A DNA stretch of 44,231 nt from Bacillota bacterium. Lineage in GTDB: Bacteria > Bacillota > Clostridia > Christensenellales > Aristaeellaceae. The position numbers and the translations under genes are program-made. The notes below the pieces were generated by a model, which saw only the letters and a list, made by a program, of their open reading frames with translations, did not search any database and was not told where the DNA came from. Below, piece after piece: positions 31,418 through 39,089 of this stretch (position 1 is the stretch's first letter; each line of letters starts with the position of its first letter). Location: contig JAEXCG010000013.1 in NCBI GenBank assembly GCA_023402355.1, positions 1 to 44,231 on the forward strand, written 5' to 3'.

Positions 31418-33235
31418 TCAGGGCCTCCTCGAAAAAGTGAACGACGCCTCGTGGCGCGCGGCGGCCGCCTCCCGGACGGTCAGCCGATAGAAGCTGCCCG
31501 GGAAGTTTTTCGCCATGCGCGCGTCCGTCACGGGGATTTCTTCATATTGTATGGCGCAGCCTGCCGGGACGGAAAGCTCGAGCTTTCCGAAGGTCACGGC
31601 GTCCTTTGTCATCCTGGGCTCCTGCCGCAGCATGAACACCCAGGTGACTTCCTGCGCGCGCGAAAGCTCGATCTCGTCGGTCAGCGTGAGCGCATCCTCT
31701 GCAAGGGCGCAGCGGCGGCGCAGGCGCAAAACCCCCGCCTCCTTAGGATAGGCGGCGGCGATGTCCAACTCCATGCCGCCCTCAAGGAAGCGCACGTCCC
31801 GCGCGCAGTGCGCCCGGCCCGCCGCCTGCTCGCTTTCCCCGATCAGGGGCAGGTTGTGGTTTTTGCTGCGCGTGTTGAAGAGCGTGTAGCGCTCCGGCCC
31901 GAACGTCTTCGCCGTGTAGACCATGTTGCCCACGTCCACGACCGCCGGCTCTCCGTCCGCGTAGAGCAGGAACGCGCCCACGTCGTTGTGGTTGTGGTTT
32001 TCGGCGTTGTGTCCGCCCTTCATCGCGCAAAACAGGCCGCCGCGCCGCCCGGCCCAGACCTGAAGGTCCGGCAGGCAGACGTCCGCCTCCGCCTTCGGGG
32101 GCTGCCCCTCCCCCACGGGACGGAACAGCTTGCACAGCACGCGGTAGGTTTCCGGCGTGTCCACCGGCAGCACGCGCGGGTCGTCCCGCGCGATGACGGC
32201 GCCCAGCGCCCTGAGCGCCTTGTCCTTCGCGTACTCGCCGTAGCGGTAGACGCGCTCGCCGTCCAGCATGGGGCGCGCGTCGCAGTCCGCGAAGTTCAGG
32301 TAGTACGGCCCCGCGATGTGCGCCTTGAGTGGAAACGCGCCGATGGCGCGGATGTGCGGGTCGTCAAAGAAGTTCACGCGCCCGCCCGTCGCGTCCATCA
32401 CATGCTCCAGGCAGCACAGCAGCGCGCCGCCCGCCATGTTCCAGTAGCCCGCGCCCTCGTCGCACCCGCCGTCCGGCGGCATCACGCGAAGGTAGCGGTC
32501 CAGCATGCGCAGCCCGCGCGAAAGCCCCTCGGCCAAAAGGAGGTCGTCCGTCTCCCAAAGGCGCATGGCATCCATGACGTTGGAGACGATCCAGGGCGTC
32601 CAGTTGTTCACGTCGCTGCGGATCATGCCCATCCACCAGAAGTCGTCCCGGTACAGGAAGGGCTCGAAGATGCGCCGCCTCGTCTCGTCCTGCGCGCGGC
32701 GGACGATCAGGGGCGAAACGCCGTTCAGCGCGCCGCGCAGCAAGTAGCAGACCCACGCGAGGGTGGAAGCCGTCTGCGCGGCGAACAGGTCGATATAGGG
32801 GTTCTTCACGTCCGGCAGGGGGCGCTCCCTCTGCGGGCGCACGCCCGGATGGTCCGAACCGTTGTGCGCGCTGATGCCCCAGAACGTCTCCTCGCAGATG
32901 CAAAAGAGCCCGTCCACCACGTCGTCCAGGTAGCGCCCCTCCCCCGTCAGGCACTCGGCCAGCGCGCAGCAGAGCAGGTGGCGGCGGCGCTCGAAGTACG
33001 GGCGCTCGTACGCCTGGCGCGAGCCGTCGCGCACAAAGGCGAGGAACTGCGTGGCGGTGAGCATCGGGTAGCCCGCGCCCAGGAAGCCGTCCGCCGCCGC
33101 GAGGATCTCGCTTCGCGCGGCGGCGGCGACGCGCGCCCACGCCGCCCGGTCGGCGGCTTCAGGAAAGGGAATGCGCTCCCCCCGGGAGGCAAGGAGCGCA
33201 TGCAGTGGATGCAGTTGTAAGTATTCGTCAAACAT
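31418..33235 (-). CDS. Heparinase II/III-family polysaccharide lyase-like protein
   Basis: 605 residues. An N-terminal (alpha/alpha) toroid (about 40-330; 'RSDVNNWTPWIVSNVMDAM') is followed by a beta-sandwich half with 'GGHNAENHNHNDVGAFLLYADG', the heparinase II/III hallmark that includes the histidines near the active site. Such enzymes cleave uronate-containing glycans by beta-elimination, giving the unsaturated ends that GH88 attacks. No signal peptide is visible, so it probably works on imported oligosaccharides. A weak AAGGG site precedes ATG 33235, 4 nt after the permease stop. Substrate candidates are glycosaminoglycan, alginate-like or bacterial acidic polysaccharide; sequence alone does not decide. 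Confidence 0.88.
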   Translation of the reverse strand: MFDEYLQLHPLHALLASRGERIPFPEAADRAAWARVAAAARSEILAAADGFLGAGYPMLTATQFLAFVRDGSRQAYERPYFERRRHLLCCALAECLTGEGRYLDDVVDGLFCICEETFWGISAHNGSDHPGVRPQRERPLPDVKNPYIDLFAAQTASTLAWVCYLLRGALNGVSPLIVRRAQDETRRRIFEPFLYRDDFWWMGMIRSDVNNWTPWIVSNVMDAMRLWETDDLLLAEGLSRGLRMLDRYLRVMPPDGGCDEGAGYWNMAGGALLCCLEHVMDATGGRVNFFDDPHIRAIGAFPLKAHIAGPYYLNFADCDARPMLDGERVYRYGEYAKDKALRALGAVIARDDPRVLPVDTPETYRVLCKLFRPVGEGQPPKAEADVCLPDLQVWAGRRGGLFCAMKGGHNAENHNHNDVGAFLLYADGEPAVVDVGNMVYTAKTFGPERYTLFNTRSKNHNLPLIGESEQAAGRAHCARDVRFLEGGMELDIAAAYPKEAGVLRLRRRCALAEDALTLTDEIELSRAQEVTWVFMLRQEPRMTKDAVTFGKLELSVPAGCAIQYEEIPVTDARMAKNFPGSFYRLTVREAAAARHEASFTFSRRP

Positions 33236-33239
33236 GGCG

Positions 33240-34106
33240 TCAGCCCTTCAGGCCGGTCGTGGCGATGCCCTCGATGAAGTAGCGCTGCAGGAACAGGAAG
33301 ACGATGGTGACCGGGATCAGGGAGCACAGCGACGCGGCCATGATCAGGTTGTAATCGGCGGTGTACGCCTGAATGAAGCGGCGCAGGCCGACCTGGATGG
33401 TCTTGTTGAGGTCGCTGGTCAGGTAGATCAGGGGGCCCATGTAGTCGTTCCAGGTGTTGACGAAGGTGAAGATGCACAGCGTGGCGATGGCGGGCTTGGC
33501 CAGCGGCAGCACGATGCGCGCCCAGATGCCGTACTCGCTCAGGCCGTCGATGCGGGCCGCCTCGCTCAGCTCGTTCGGGATGCCCAGGTAGAACTGGCGC
33601 ATCAGGAACACGCCGAACGCGGAGAACGACTGGAGCACCACCAGCGACCACAGCGTGTCGTACAGGCCGATGTTGCGCATCATGATGAACTGCGGCACCA
33701 TGTAGACCTGCCACGGCACCGCGATGGTGCCGATGTAGCACATGAACAGCAGGTCGCGGCCCTTAAACTGCATCTTCGCAAAGGCGTACGCCGCGAAGGA
33801 GGAGGTCAGGATCTGCATGAAGGTCACGACGACCGCGACGACGGCGGTGTTCTTGAAGTACGTGAGCAGCGGCACCTTCTGCCAGATTTCCACGTAGTTT
33901 TCCCAGCGGAAGGTCTCGGGAATCCAGTGCATGGGGATGGTGAACACGTCCGTGCTCGACTTGAGCGAGGAGGAAATCATCCACACGAACGGAACCAGGG
34001 CGACGATCAGGAAAAAGACCAGGAACGTGTAGAGCACGATGCGGCCGACGACCTTCCCGGCCGTCAGCGGAGCGGAAGACTTTTTCTTGGCAGCTACAGC
34101 AGTCAT
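33240..34106 (-). CDS. Carbohydrate ABC transporter permease, MalG/UgpE type
   Basis: 288 residues with six predicted membrane helices. The cytoplasmic EAA loop is 'NELSEAARIDGLSEYGIWARIVLPLAKP' (by parts EAARIDG and IVLPLAKP), which docks the ATPase. It is the second permease of the importer. ATG 34106 is set by GGAGGAAGC upstream. It lies 17 nt after the first permease and 4 nt before the lyase gene. No ATPase gene is present, as is common for Firmicutes CUT1 importers that share an MsmK-like ATPase encoded elsewhere. Confidence 0.94.
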   Translation of the reverse strand: MTAVAAKKKSSAPLTAGKVVGRIVLYTFLVFFLIVALVPFVWMISSSLKSSTDVFTIPMHWIPETFRWENYVEIWQKVPLLTYFKNTAVVAVVVTFMQILTSSFAAYAFAKMQFKGRDLLFMCYIGTIAVPWQVYMVPQFIMMRNIGLYDTLWSLVVLQSFSAFGVFLMRQFYLGIPNELSEAARIDGLSEYGIWARIVLPLAKPAIATLCIFTFVNTWNDYMGPLIYLTSDLNKTIQVGLRRFIQAYTADYNLIMAASLCSLIPVTIVFLFLQRYFIEGIATTGLKG

Positions 34107-34123
34107 GTGAGCTTCCTCCTTTC

Positions 34124-35074
34124 TTACATGTAATTGACCCATTTTTTCTCAGCCCGGAACTGCACGAACGTGACCAGCAGCACGATGGCCAGCAGCACCA
34201 TGGACACCGCGCTGGCGACGCCGTACTGCGCCGTGGTCGCGATGTTCGGGCCGCCGAAGCTGAGCTCGTAGATGTAGGTGACCAGCATCTTCGTCGCGCG
34301 CCCGGGGCCGCCCTCGGTCATGATGGCGACGACGTCGTAAATCTTGAAGCAGGAGATGACCATCATGATGGACACGAAGAACGTGGTCGGGGTCAGCATG
34401 GGCATGGTGACCTTCCAGAACTTCTGCCAGCCGTTCGCGCCGTCCATCGTGGCGGCCTCGTACAGCTCGCCCGGCACGCCCTGCAGGCCCGCCAAATACA
34501 TGACCATGTAGTAGCCCGCGTTGCGCCAGACGCTGACGATGATGATCGACCAAATGGCGAGGTCCCGGCTCTGCGTCCAGCTCTTGCCGACGTTGATGCC
34601 GATCGCGCCGAGGATCTGGTTGACCGGGCCGGTCTTCATGAGCAGGAAGTTCCAGCACACGCAGATCGCGACCAGGGAGGCGACGTACGGGAAGAAGAAC
34701 GCCGCGCGGAAGAAGTTCGCGCCCTTGACCGCCTTGTTGAGCACCAGGGCGAGGCCCAGCGCGAACGCGATGGTCAGCGGCACGGTGGCGAGGGTGTAGC
34801 ACACCGTGTTCTTGAGCGCGATGCCGAGGTTGGAGCGCGTGAAGCTGAAGTTCTTAAAGATGGTGCGGAAGTTGTCCAGCCCCGCGAAGGTGATCTGATC
34901 CACCGCGCCGCCGTTCCAGTTCAGGAAGGCGAGGATGATCGAGAAGATGACCGGAATGAACGTGAAGACCAGGAATCCGATGAAGTTGGGCGCCAGGAAT
35001 GAATAGGCGATCAGCGTGTTGCGTTTTTCAAGCCTGCTCATCCTGTGCTGTTTGGGCGCTGCGCTCTGTGCCAT
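34124..35074 (-). CDS. Carbohydrate ABC transporter permease, MalF/UgpA type
   Basis: 316 residues with about six membrane helices after a basic N-terminal segment. The EAA loop reads 'ELYEAATMDGANGWQKFWKVTMPMLTP' (by parts EAATMDG and VTMPMLTP). It pairs with the downstream MalG-type permease to form the channel of a CUT1 oligosaccharide importer. ATG 35074 follows AAGGAGG. The frame runs open upstream into non-coding sequence, so a start at 35224 is not supported. A 156-bp gap with a partial hairpin separates it from the solute-binding protein gene, the usual point where binding-protein and permease expression diverge. Confidence 0.94.
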   Translation of the reverse strand: MAQSAAPKQHRMSRLEKRNTLIAYSFLAPNFIGFLVFTFIPVIFSIILAFLNWNGGAVDQITFAGLDNFRTIFKNFSFTRSNLGIALKNTVCYTLATVPLTIAFALGLALVLNKAVKGANFFRAAFFFPYVASLVAICVCWNFLLMKTGPVNQILGAIGINVGKSWTQSRDLAIWSIIIVSVWRNAGYYMVMYLAGLQGVPGELYEAATMDGANGWQKFWKVTMPMLTPTTFFVSIMMVISCFKIYDVVAIMTEGGPGRATKMLVTYIYELSFGGPNIATTAQYGVASAVSMVLLAIVLLVTFVQFRAEKKWVNYM

Positions 35075-35191
35075 CTCGTTTGCCTCCTTGTCCTTTTTGA
35101 TAGGGTATTCAAGACGGGTGCCTTTCGGCCCGTTCGTCTCAAAATAGGCGCGCCGCGCGTGCCCATTTTCAGGCGAACGGACGCAAAGAGA

Positions 35192-35219
35192 GAGGGAGGG
35201 ACGACATTCGCCCTCCCCC
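35192..35219 (-). terminator. Partial hairpin between solute-binding protein and permease genes
   Basis: GGGGAGGGCGA pairs with TCGTCCCTCCC with one bulge; pyrimidine-rich sequence follows on the minus strand. It may attenuate read-through so that the binding protein is made in excess of the permeases. Confidence 0.5.
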
Positions 35220-35230
35220 TTCAAGCCGGA

Positions 35231-36490
35231 TTACTCGCCCAGCACTTCCGCGACGCGGTCTTCCATCTCCTGGATGCCCTCGTCCACGGACAGTTCGCGG
35301 GACATGATGAGCGTATGCTCTTCGTTGACGATCGTCTTGATCTCGCTGACGCCGTCGCCGATCGGCCACTCGAGCGCGATGTTGGTCGGCAGCAGCGCGG
35401 CCTTGCTGGCGTCGTCCTGCGGGAAGCCGTCGGCGGAAGCCATGACCTCCGCAACCGCGTCGCTCACGTAAGCGGGGCGGGTGCCGGTGGCGGCGACGAC
35501 CTTCGCGCCTTCCTCAGAGCACAGCCAGGAGATGAAGTCCCACGCGGCATCCTGGTTCGCGCTCTTGGCGTTGATGGCAACGCCCGTCGGGGAACCGAAG
35601 GAGGAGCCGGCGGCCACGCCGTCCAGGTGCGGAACAGCGGTGATGCCGAAGTCGAAGTCCGCGGTGCCGTCCTTCTGATAGCCGATCAGCGTGGAGACGT
35701 ACCAGTAGCCCATGGGCATCATGGCGATGTTGCCCTTGGCGAACGCGCCGGAATAGTGCAGGTTCGCAGCCTTGACCTCGTCGTAAGGCATGCAGGCGCC
35801 CGCGTCTTCCAGACCCATGTACAGGTTGTAGAAGTACTTGAGGTCTTCGTAGTCGCCGTCGGCCAGCGTGTTCACGCCGTCGCAGACCGCCCAGTTCGCG
35901 ACCGCGGACAGCCAGGTGTGGTAATGCGTGCCGTAGGTGCCCTTCTCGGTGTCGGTCATCTTCTTGGCCAGCTCAGCGTACTCGTCCCACGTCATGTCGT
36001 TGGTGGGATAGGCGACGCCGGCCGCGTCGAAGAGGTTCTTGTTGTAGAACATGACCCAGAAGTCCGCGCGGAACGGCAGCGCGTAGTAGGCGCCCGTCGT
36101 CGGGTCCGTGTAGCACTTGTCCATGCCCGCATACTTGGTCATGTCGTAGCTGGAAGAGGCGATCTTCTCGTCGAGGTTGACCGCGAAGCCGGCCTTGAGC
36201 CAGTTCTGCAGGTCGGACAGTTCCTTGACGATCATGATGTCCGAATCGTCGCCGCCGGACAGCATCGTGGAAACCTTGGTGTTGTAATCCTGCGAAGCGA
36301 TGTCGATCCACTCGATCTTGACGTTCGGGTTCGCGGCCTCATAGCCGGCCTTGATCGCCTCGTAGTACGGGGTCGTCGCCACGTCCCAGCAGGTGACCTT
36401 CAGGGTGACGGTGTCGTCCGCCAGCGCCATGGAAGGCACGATGGACGCTACCATCATCAGGGACATGAGCAGAGCAAGAAGCTTTTTCAT
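35231..36490 (-). CDS. ABC transporter extracellular solute-binding protein (CUT1 oligosaccharide type)
   Basis: 419 residues of the family 1 extracellular solute-binding fold ('SDIMIVKELSDLQNWLKAG', 'PFRADFWVMFYNKNLFDAAG', 'TWDEYAELAKKM', 'DAAWDFISWLCSEEGAK'). The N-terminus is a signal peptide (basic MKKLL, hydrophobic core, cleavage after 'SMALA' near residue 24) without the lipobox cysteine that most Bacillota binding proteins carry. It should capture the oligosaccharide for the two downstream permeases. ATG 36490 has GGAGG upstream. A long structured leader with LacI-type operators precedes it. First gene of the catabolic operon. Confidence 0.94.
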   Translation of the reverse strand: MKKLLALLMSLMMVASIVPSMALADDTVTLKVTCWDVATTPYYEAIKAGYEAANPNVKIEWIDIASQDYNTKVSTMLSGGDDSDIMIVKELSDLQNWLKAGFAVNLDEKIASSSYDMTKYAGMDKCYTDPTTGAYYALPFRADFWVMFYNKNLFDAAGVAYPTNDMTWDEYAELAKKMTDTEKGTYGTHYHTWLSAVANWAVCDGVNTLADGDYEDLKYFYNLYMGLEDAGACMPYDEVKAANLHYSGAFAKGNIAMMPMGYWYVSTLIGYQKDGTADFDFGITAVPHLDGVAAGSSFGSPTGVAINAKSANQDAAWDFISWLCSEEGAKVVAATGTRPAYVSDAVAEVMASADGFPQDDASKAALLPTNIALEWPIGDGVSEIKTIVNEEHTLIMSRELSVDEGIQEMEDRVAEVLGE

Positions 36491-36548
36491 GGTTGAGTTC
36501 CTCCTATTTTTATTTCACGGATGCTCCCATCCGTTGGGCACAAAACGT

Positions 36549-36655
36549 AAAGGTTTTCTGACAGGCCCAGGCCACGGTTTCAGGCCGCCTTCGGGCGGCT
36601 TTCCTGCGCTTCGCGCTGCCCTCAGGCGCGTTCGTTCCTCCCGCGCAAAACCTTT
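36549..36655 (-). ncRNA. Structured 5' leader of the solute-binding protein mRNA (candidate cis-regulatory RNA)
   Basis: A closing stem of nine perfect pairs (AAAGGTTTT at 36655-36647 with AAAACCTTT at 36557-36549) encloses about 90 nt with further hairpins: GCGCG/CGCGC, GCGC-GAA-GCGC and GCCGCC-CGAA-GGCGGC. A separate CGGATG-GGAG-CATCCG hairpin lies close to the ribosome binding site. The promoter is about 80 bp upstream of the closing stem, so the element is transcribed. No known riboswitch class was recognised. Confidence 0.5.
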
Positions 36656-36683
36656 GCCATTTGCGGTAAAACCCGGCATTTCT

Positions 36684-36695
36684 GTAAGCCCTTAC
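36684..36695. promoter_or_regulatory. LacI-type operator GTAAGCCCTTAC in the solute-binding protein leader
   Basis: It differs at one position from the perfect palindrome in front of lacI. It lies about 35-45 bp downstream of the predicted transcription start, suited to a roadblock or to looping. Confidence 0.65.
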
Positions 36696-36704
36696 TATTT
36701 TCGC

Positions 36705-36723
36705 AGAAACAACAATCGTTTCT
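36705..36723. promoter_or_regulatory. Inverted repeat AGAAAC-N7-GTTTCT next to the solute-binding protein promoter
   Basis: The repeat covers the region just downstream of the predicted transcription start. It differs from the AAGCGCTT-type operators, so another regulator (for example a catabolite regulator or the nearby AraC protein) may bind it. Confidence 0.45.
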
Positions 36724-36735
36724 CGATCTGATAAA

Positions 36736-36764
36736 ATTATAGGCATTGTCCCATTCCGTGTCAA
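36736..36764 (-). promoter_or_regulatory. Sigma-A promoter of the polysaccharide operon
   Basis: TTGACA (36764-36759) and TATAAT (36741-36736) with a 17-bp spacer, about 245 bp upstream of the solute-binding protein start. Confidence 0.92.
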
Positions 36765-36837
36765 GTATGTGCTGCAAATTTTCCTCATTTTCCATAAAAT
36801 ATTTTAAAAGCTGGCTATTTTTTTATTTTACGCTTCC

Positions 36838-36848
36838 GAAGCGCTTTC
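36838..36848. promoter_or_regulatory. Second AAGCGCTT-type operator half of the intergenic region
   Basis: GAAGCGCTTTC contains the same AAGCGCTT core as the lacI operator, exactly 40 bp away from it, on the same helix face. Confidence 0.5.
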
Positions 36849-36874
36849 AAAATGACAAAACTTTCAGCATACCG

Positions 36875-36903
36875 TTGTAAGCGCTTACGGATTGTGATAT
36901 ACT
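36875..36903 (+). promoter_or_regulatory. Promoter of the lacI-type regulator gene
   Basis: TTGTAA (36875-36880) and extended TGA-TATACT (36898-36903), 17-bp spacer. The operator palindrome overlaps the -35 element. Confidence 0.75.
36877..36888. promoter_or_regulatory. LacI-family operator GTAAGCGCTTAC
   Basis: A perfect palindrome with the central CG typical of LacI-family sites, on top of the -35 box of the lacI-type gene. It implies autorepression and matches the site in the divergent operon leader. Confidence 0.8.
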
Positions 36904-36997
36904 CTATATAGCGTATCGATTTCCCCACAAAAGCGAAGGGGCAGGATGAATCCGCCGCCCTTTCGGTACGGGTGCACGCAAGAAGGAGGCGGTCTTT

Positions 36998-38053
36998 ATG
37001 GCAGGCGAGCAGGCGACCATTTACGACATCGCGCACGAGGCGGGGGTCTCCATCGCCACCGTTTCCCGCGTTTTAAGCGGTTCCAAGGGCGTCAGCGCCA
37101 AGACGAAGGAGCGCGTGACCGAGGTCATGGCGAGGCGAAACTACCGCCCCAGCTCCATCGCCCGGGGGCTGTATCATCAAAAAACCCGCCTGCTGGGCAT
37201 CGTCATCCCCAGCGTCGGCCATCCCTATTACGCGGAGCTGTTCGACGCGGCGACGCAGGAGGCCGCGCGCGGCGGCTACGCGCTGGTGACGTACTACACG
37301 CCCCTGGGCGCGGGCATCCCGGACGGCCTCGTCGACCGGCTGATCGAGCAGCGGCTCGACGGCGCGCTGCTGGTGGGCGGCATCGTCGAGGGCGCGCCCA
37401 GCGAGGGCGTCGTGCGCGAGCTGTCGCGCCTGCAAAGCGCCATGCCCATCGTCACCATCTGCCCGCCCATCGAGGGGCTGCACTGCATCACCATCAGCAG
37501 CGACCTGTCCTCCAGCGTGCGGCTGAGCCTGAGCCATCTGTACGGCCTGGGTCACCGGCGCATCGCCTTTCTGGGCGGCTCGCACGAGGTGCGCTCCTCC
37601 GGCGAGCGCGAGCGCAGCTTCCTTTGCGAAATGGCGCGCCTGGGCCTTTCGGTCGTCAGCGAATACCGCCACGAGGCGGGCTACACCCCGGAGGACGGCG
37701 AGCTGGGCGTGCTCAAGCTGCTCTCCCGCCTGCCCAAGGAGCAGTGGCCGACCGCGCTGATCGCGATCAACGATCTCGTCGCGCTGGGCGCGCTGCGCCA
37801 GCTTCGGCGCATGGGGCTTCGCGTGCCGGAGGACATGGCCCTCATCGGCTGCGACAACCAGTTCTTCACGCCTTACACCGACCCGCCGCTCACCACGGTG
37901 GATCTGCACCCCGCCGACCACGGCCGCAGCGCCGTTCAGGAGCTGATCGGCGCGCAGGGCGGCGAGCCCATCGTCTTTTCGCAGATTCGGGAAGCCTCCC
38001 TCGTCGTGCGCGAAAGCTGCGGCGCGCGGCTCGGCCCCCGGGCCCTCGGCTGA
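36998..38053 (+). CDS. LacI-family transcriptional regulator
   Basis: 351 residues. The N-terminal HTH with hinge is at 6-60 ('ATIYDIAHEAGVSIATVSRVLSG'), followed by a periplasmic-binding-protein-like effector domain ('RLLGIVIPSVGHPYYAELFDAA', 'LGHRRIAFLGG', 'PTALIAINDLVALGALRQL', 'MALIGCDNQFFTPYTDPPLTTV', each by part). It is expected to repress the divergent oligosaccharide operon until a breakdown product binds. A GGAGGCGG-type site precedes ATG 36998. Sites resembling its operator lie in its own promoter and in the operon leader. The neighbouring AraC gene has its own promoter. Confidence 0.94.
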   Translation: MAGEQATIYDIAHEAGVSIATVSRVLSGSKGVSAKTKERVTEVMARRNYRPSSIARGLYHQKTRLLGIVIPSVGHPYYAELFDAATQEAARGGYALVTYYTPLGAGIPDGLVDRLIEQRLDGALLVGGIVEGAPSEGVVRELSRLQSAMPIVTICPPIEGLHCITISSDLSSSVRLSLSHLYGLGHRRIAFLGGSHEVRSSGERERSFLCEMARLGLSVVSEYRHEAGYTPEDGELGVLKLLSRLPKEQWPTALIAINDLVALGALRQLRRMGLRVPEDMALIGCDNQFFTPYTDPPLTTVDLHPADHGRSAVQELIGAQGGEPIVFSQIREASLVVRESCGARLGPRALG

Positions 38054-38148
38054 TCGTGGCTTCATCTTAACGCAAAAGCGCGCGGAAATCCTTGCATTGT
38101 TTTATCGGTTTATTGCATTCCTTTACTTTCTTTGTCTGTTTTTCATGG

Positions 38149-38154
38149 TATAAT
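38149..38154 (+). promoter_or_regulatory. Extended -10 promoter of the AraC-family gene
   Basis: TGG-TATAAT preceded by a T-rich region without a clear -35, 26 bp upstream of the ATG. This suggests that an activator is needed or that the extended -10 suffices. Confidence 0.65.
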
Positions 38155-38179
38155 AGAGCAAAGCAAAGGAGGGTTGCAC

Positions 38180-39052
38180 ATGGATGTCCGCGCCTCTTCT
38201 CCCGGCCTGGCGCCCGCGCCGCAGCTGGAGCACTTTACGGAGCCCATCCGCAGCCATCACATGCTCACGGCGGGCGGTCAGTCCATCGCCTACCACATGC
38301 ACGACGTGTACGAGTGCCACCTCTTTTTGGGCGGCGACGCCGACTTTTACGTGGAGGATCGAAAGTTTCACCTCGTGCGCGGGAACCTGATCGTGCTCAA
38401 CAGCTTTCAACTCCACCGCTACGTCGCCTCCGGCGACGAGCCTTACGAGCGCGTGGCCACCCACTTTCAGCCCGAGCTGGTGCGCGGCGTCTGCACGAAG
38501 GAGACGGACCTGCTCGCCTGCTTTTCGCGCGACCTGGGCAAGGAGGGCAACATCCTCTGCCTCAAGGGGCGCGCGCTCGACGCCTACCTCTCGCTCACGG
38601 ACCAGCTGCACACCGCCCTCGCCTCCTCGGACTACGGCGGCGACGTGCTCGCGTTCACCTACCTCGTGCAGATGCTGGTGCTCGTCAACCACGCCTTCAG
38701 CGCCTCCACCTACGAGGGGCGCAGCACGATGCCGGAGCTTTCCCACGGCGTGATGCAGTACATCAACCAGAACCTCACCCGCGCGCTCACGCTCGACGAG
38801 ATCGCGGGGCACTTTTTTCTCAACAAATCGTACCTCAGCCGCCGTTTTAAAGAGGAAACGCACTGTTCGTTGCAAAATTACATCATCTTAAAGCGCATCG
38901 CGCTGGCCAAGTCGCTGCTCTGCGACGGGCGCAGCGTTTCGGAGGCCTGCACGCTCTCCGGCTTCAACGACTACGCGAACTTCATCCGCTGCTTCAAGAA
39001 GCACACGCAGCTTTCGCCAGGGCGGTACAAGGCCGCGATGTCAAAAAAATAG
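38180..39052 (+). CDS. AraC-family transcriptional regulator with N-terminal cupin
   Basis: 290 residues. The N-terminal cupin-like sensor (about 25-105) has 'HMHDVYECHLFLGGDADFYVED' and 'RGNLIVLNSFQLHRYV'. The C-terminal AraC DNA-binding domain (about 190-288) has two HTHs, 'LTLDEIAGHFFLNKSYLSRRFKEE' and 'SVSEACTLSGFNDYANFIRCFKK', and ends 'LSPGRYK'. ATG 38180 follows AAAGGAGG; the frame extends upstream over the promoter, so an earlier start is unlikely. It is probably an activator of carbohydrate genes; the adjacent polysaccharide operon and the downstream anion transporter gene (37-bp gap) are the obvious candidates. Confidence 0.92.
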   Translation: MDVRASSPGLAPAPQLEHFTEPIRSHHMLTAGGQSIAYHMHDVYECHLFLGGDADFYVEDRKFHLVRGNLIVLNSFQLHRYVASGDEPYERVATHFQPELVRGVCTKETDLLACFSRDLGKEGNILCLKGRALDAYLSLTDQLHTALASSDYGGDVLAFTYLVQMLVLVNHAFSASTYEGRSTMPELSHGVMQYINQNLTRALTLDEIAGHFFLNKSYLSRRFKEETHCSLQNYIILKRIALAKSLLCDGRSVSEACTLSGFNDYANFIRCFKKHTQLSPGRYKAAMSKK

Positions 39053-39089
39053 CGCCGTCGGCGCAACGCAAAAGAGGGATTCATCGTCC

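Noticed and set aside
31451..33220. A 589-codon plus-strand open frame
   Set aside because: Shadow of the heparinase-like gene, which has clear family motifs on the minus strand.
36560..36640. A small gene in the solute-binding protein leader
   Set aside because: Frames are short and lack ribosome binding sites, and the sequence is dominated by paired arms, so a structural RNA reading is preferred.
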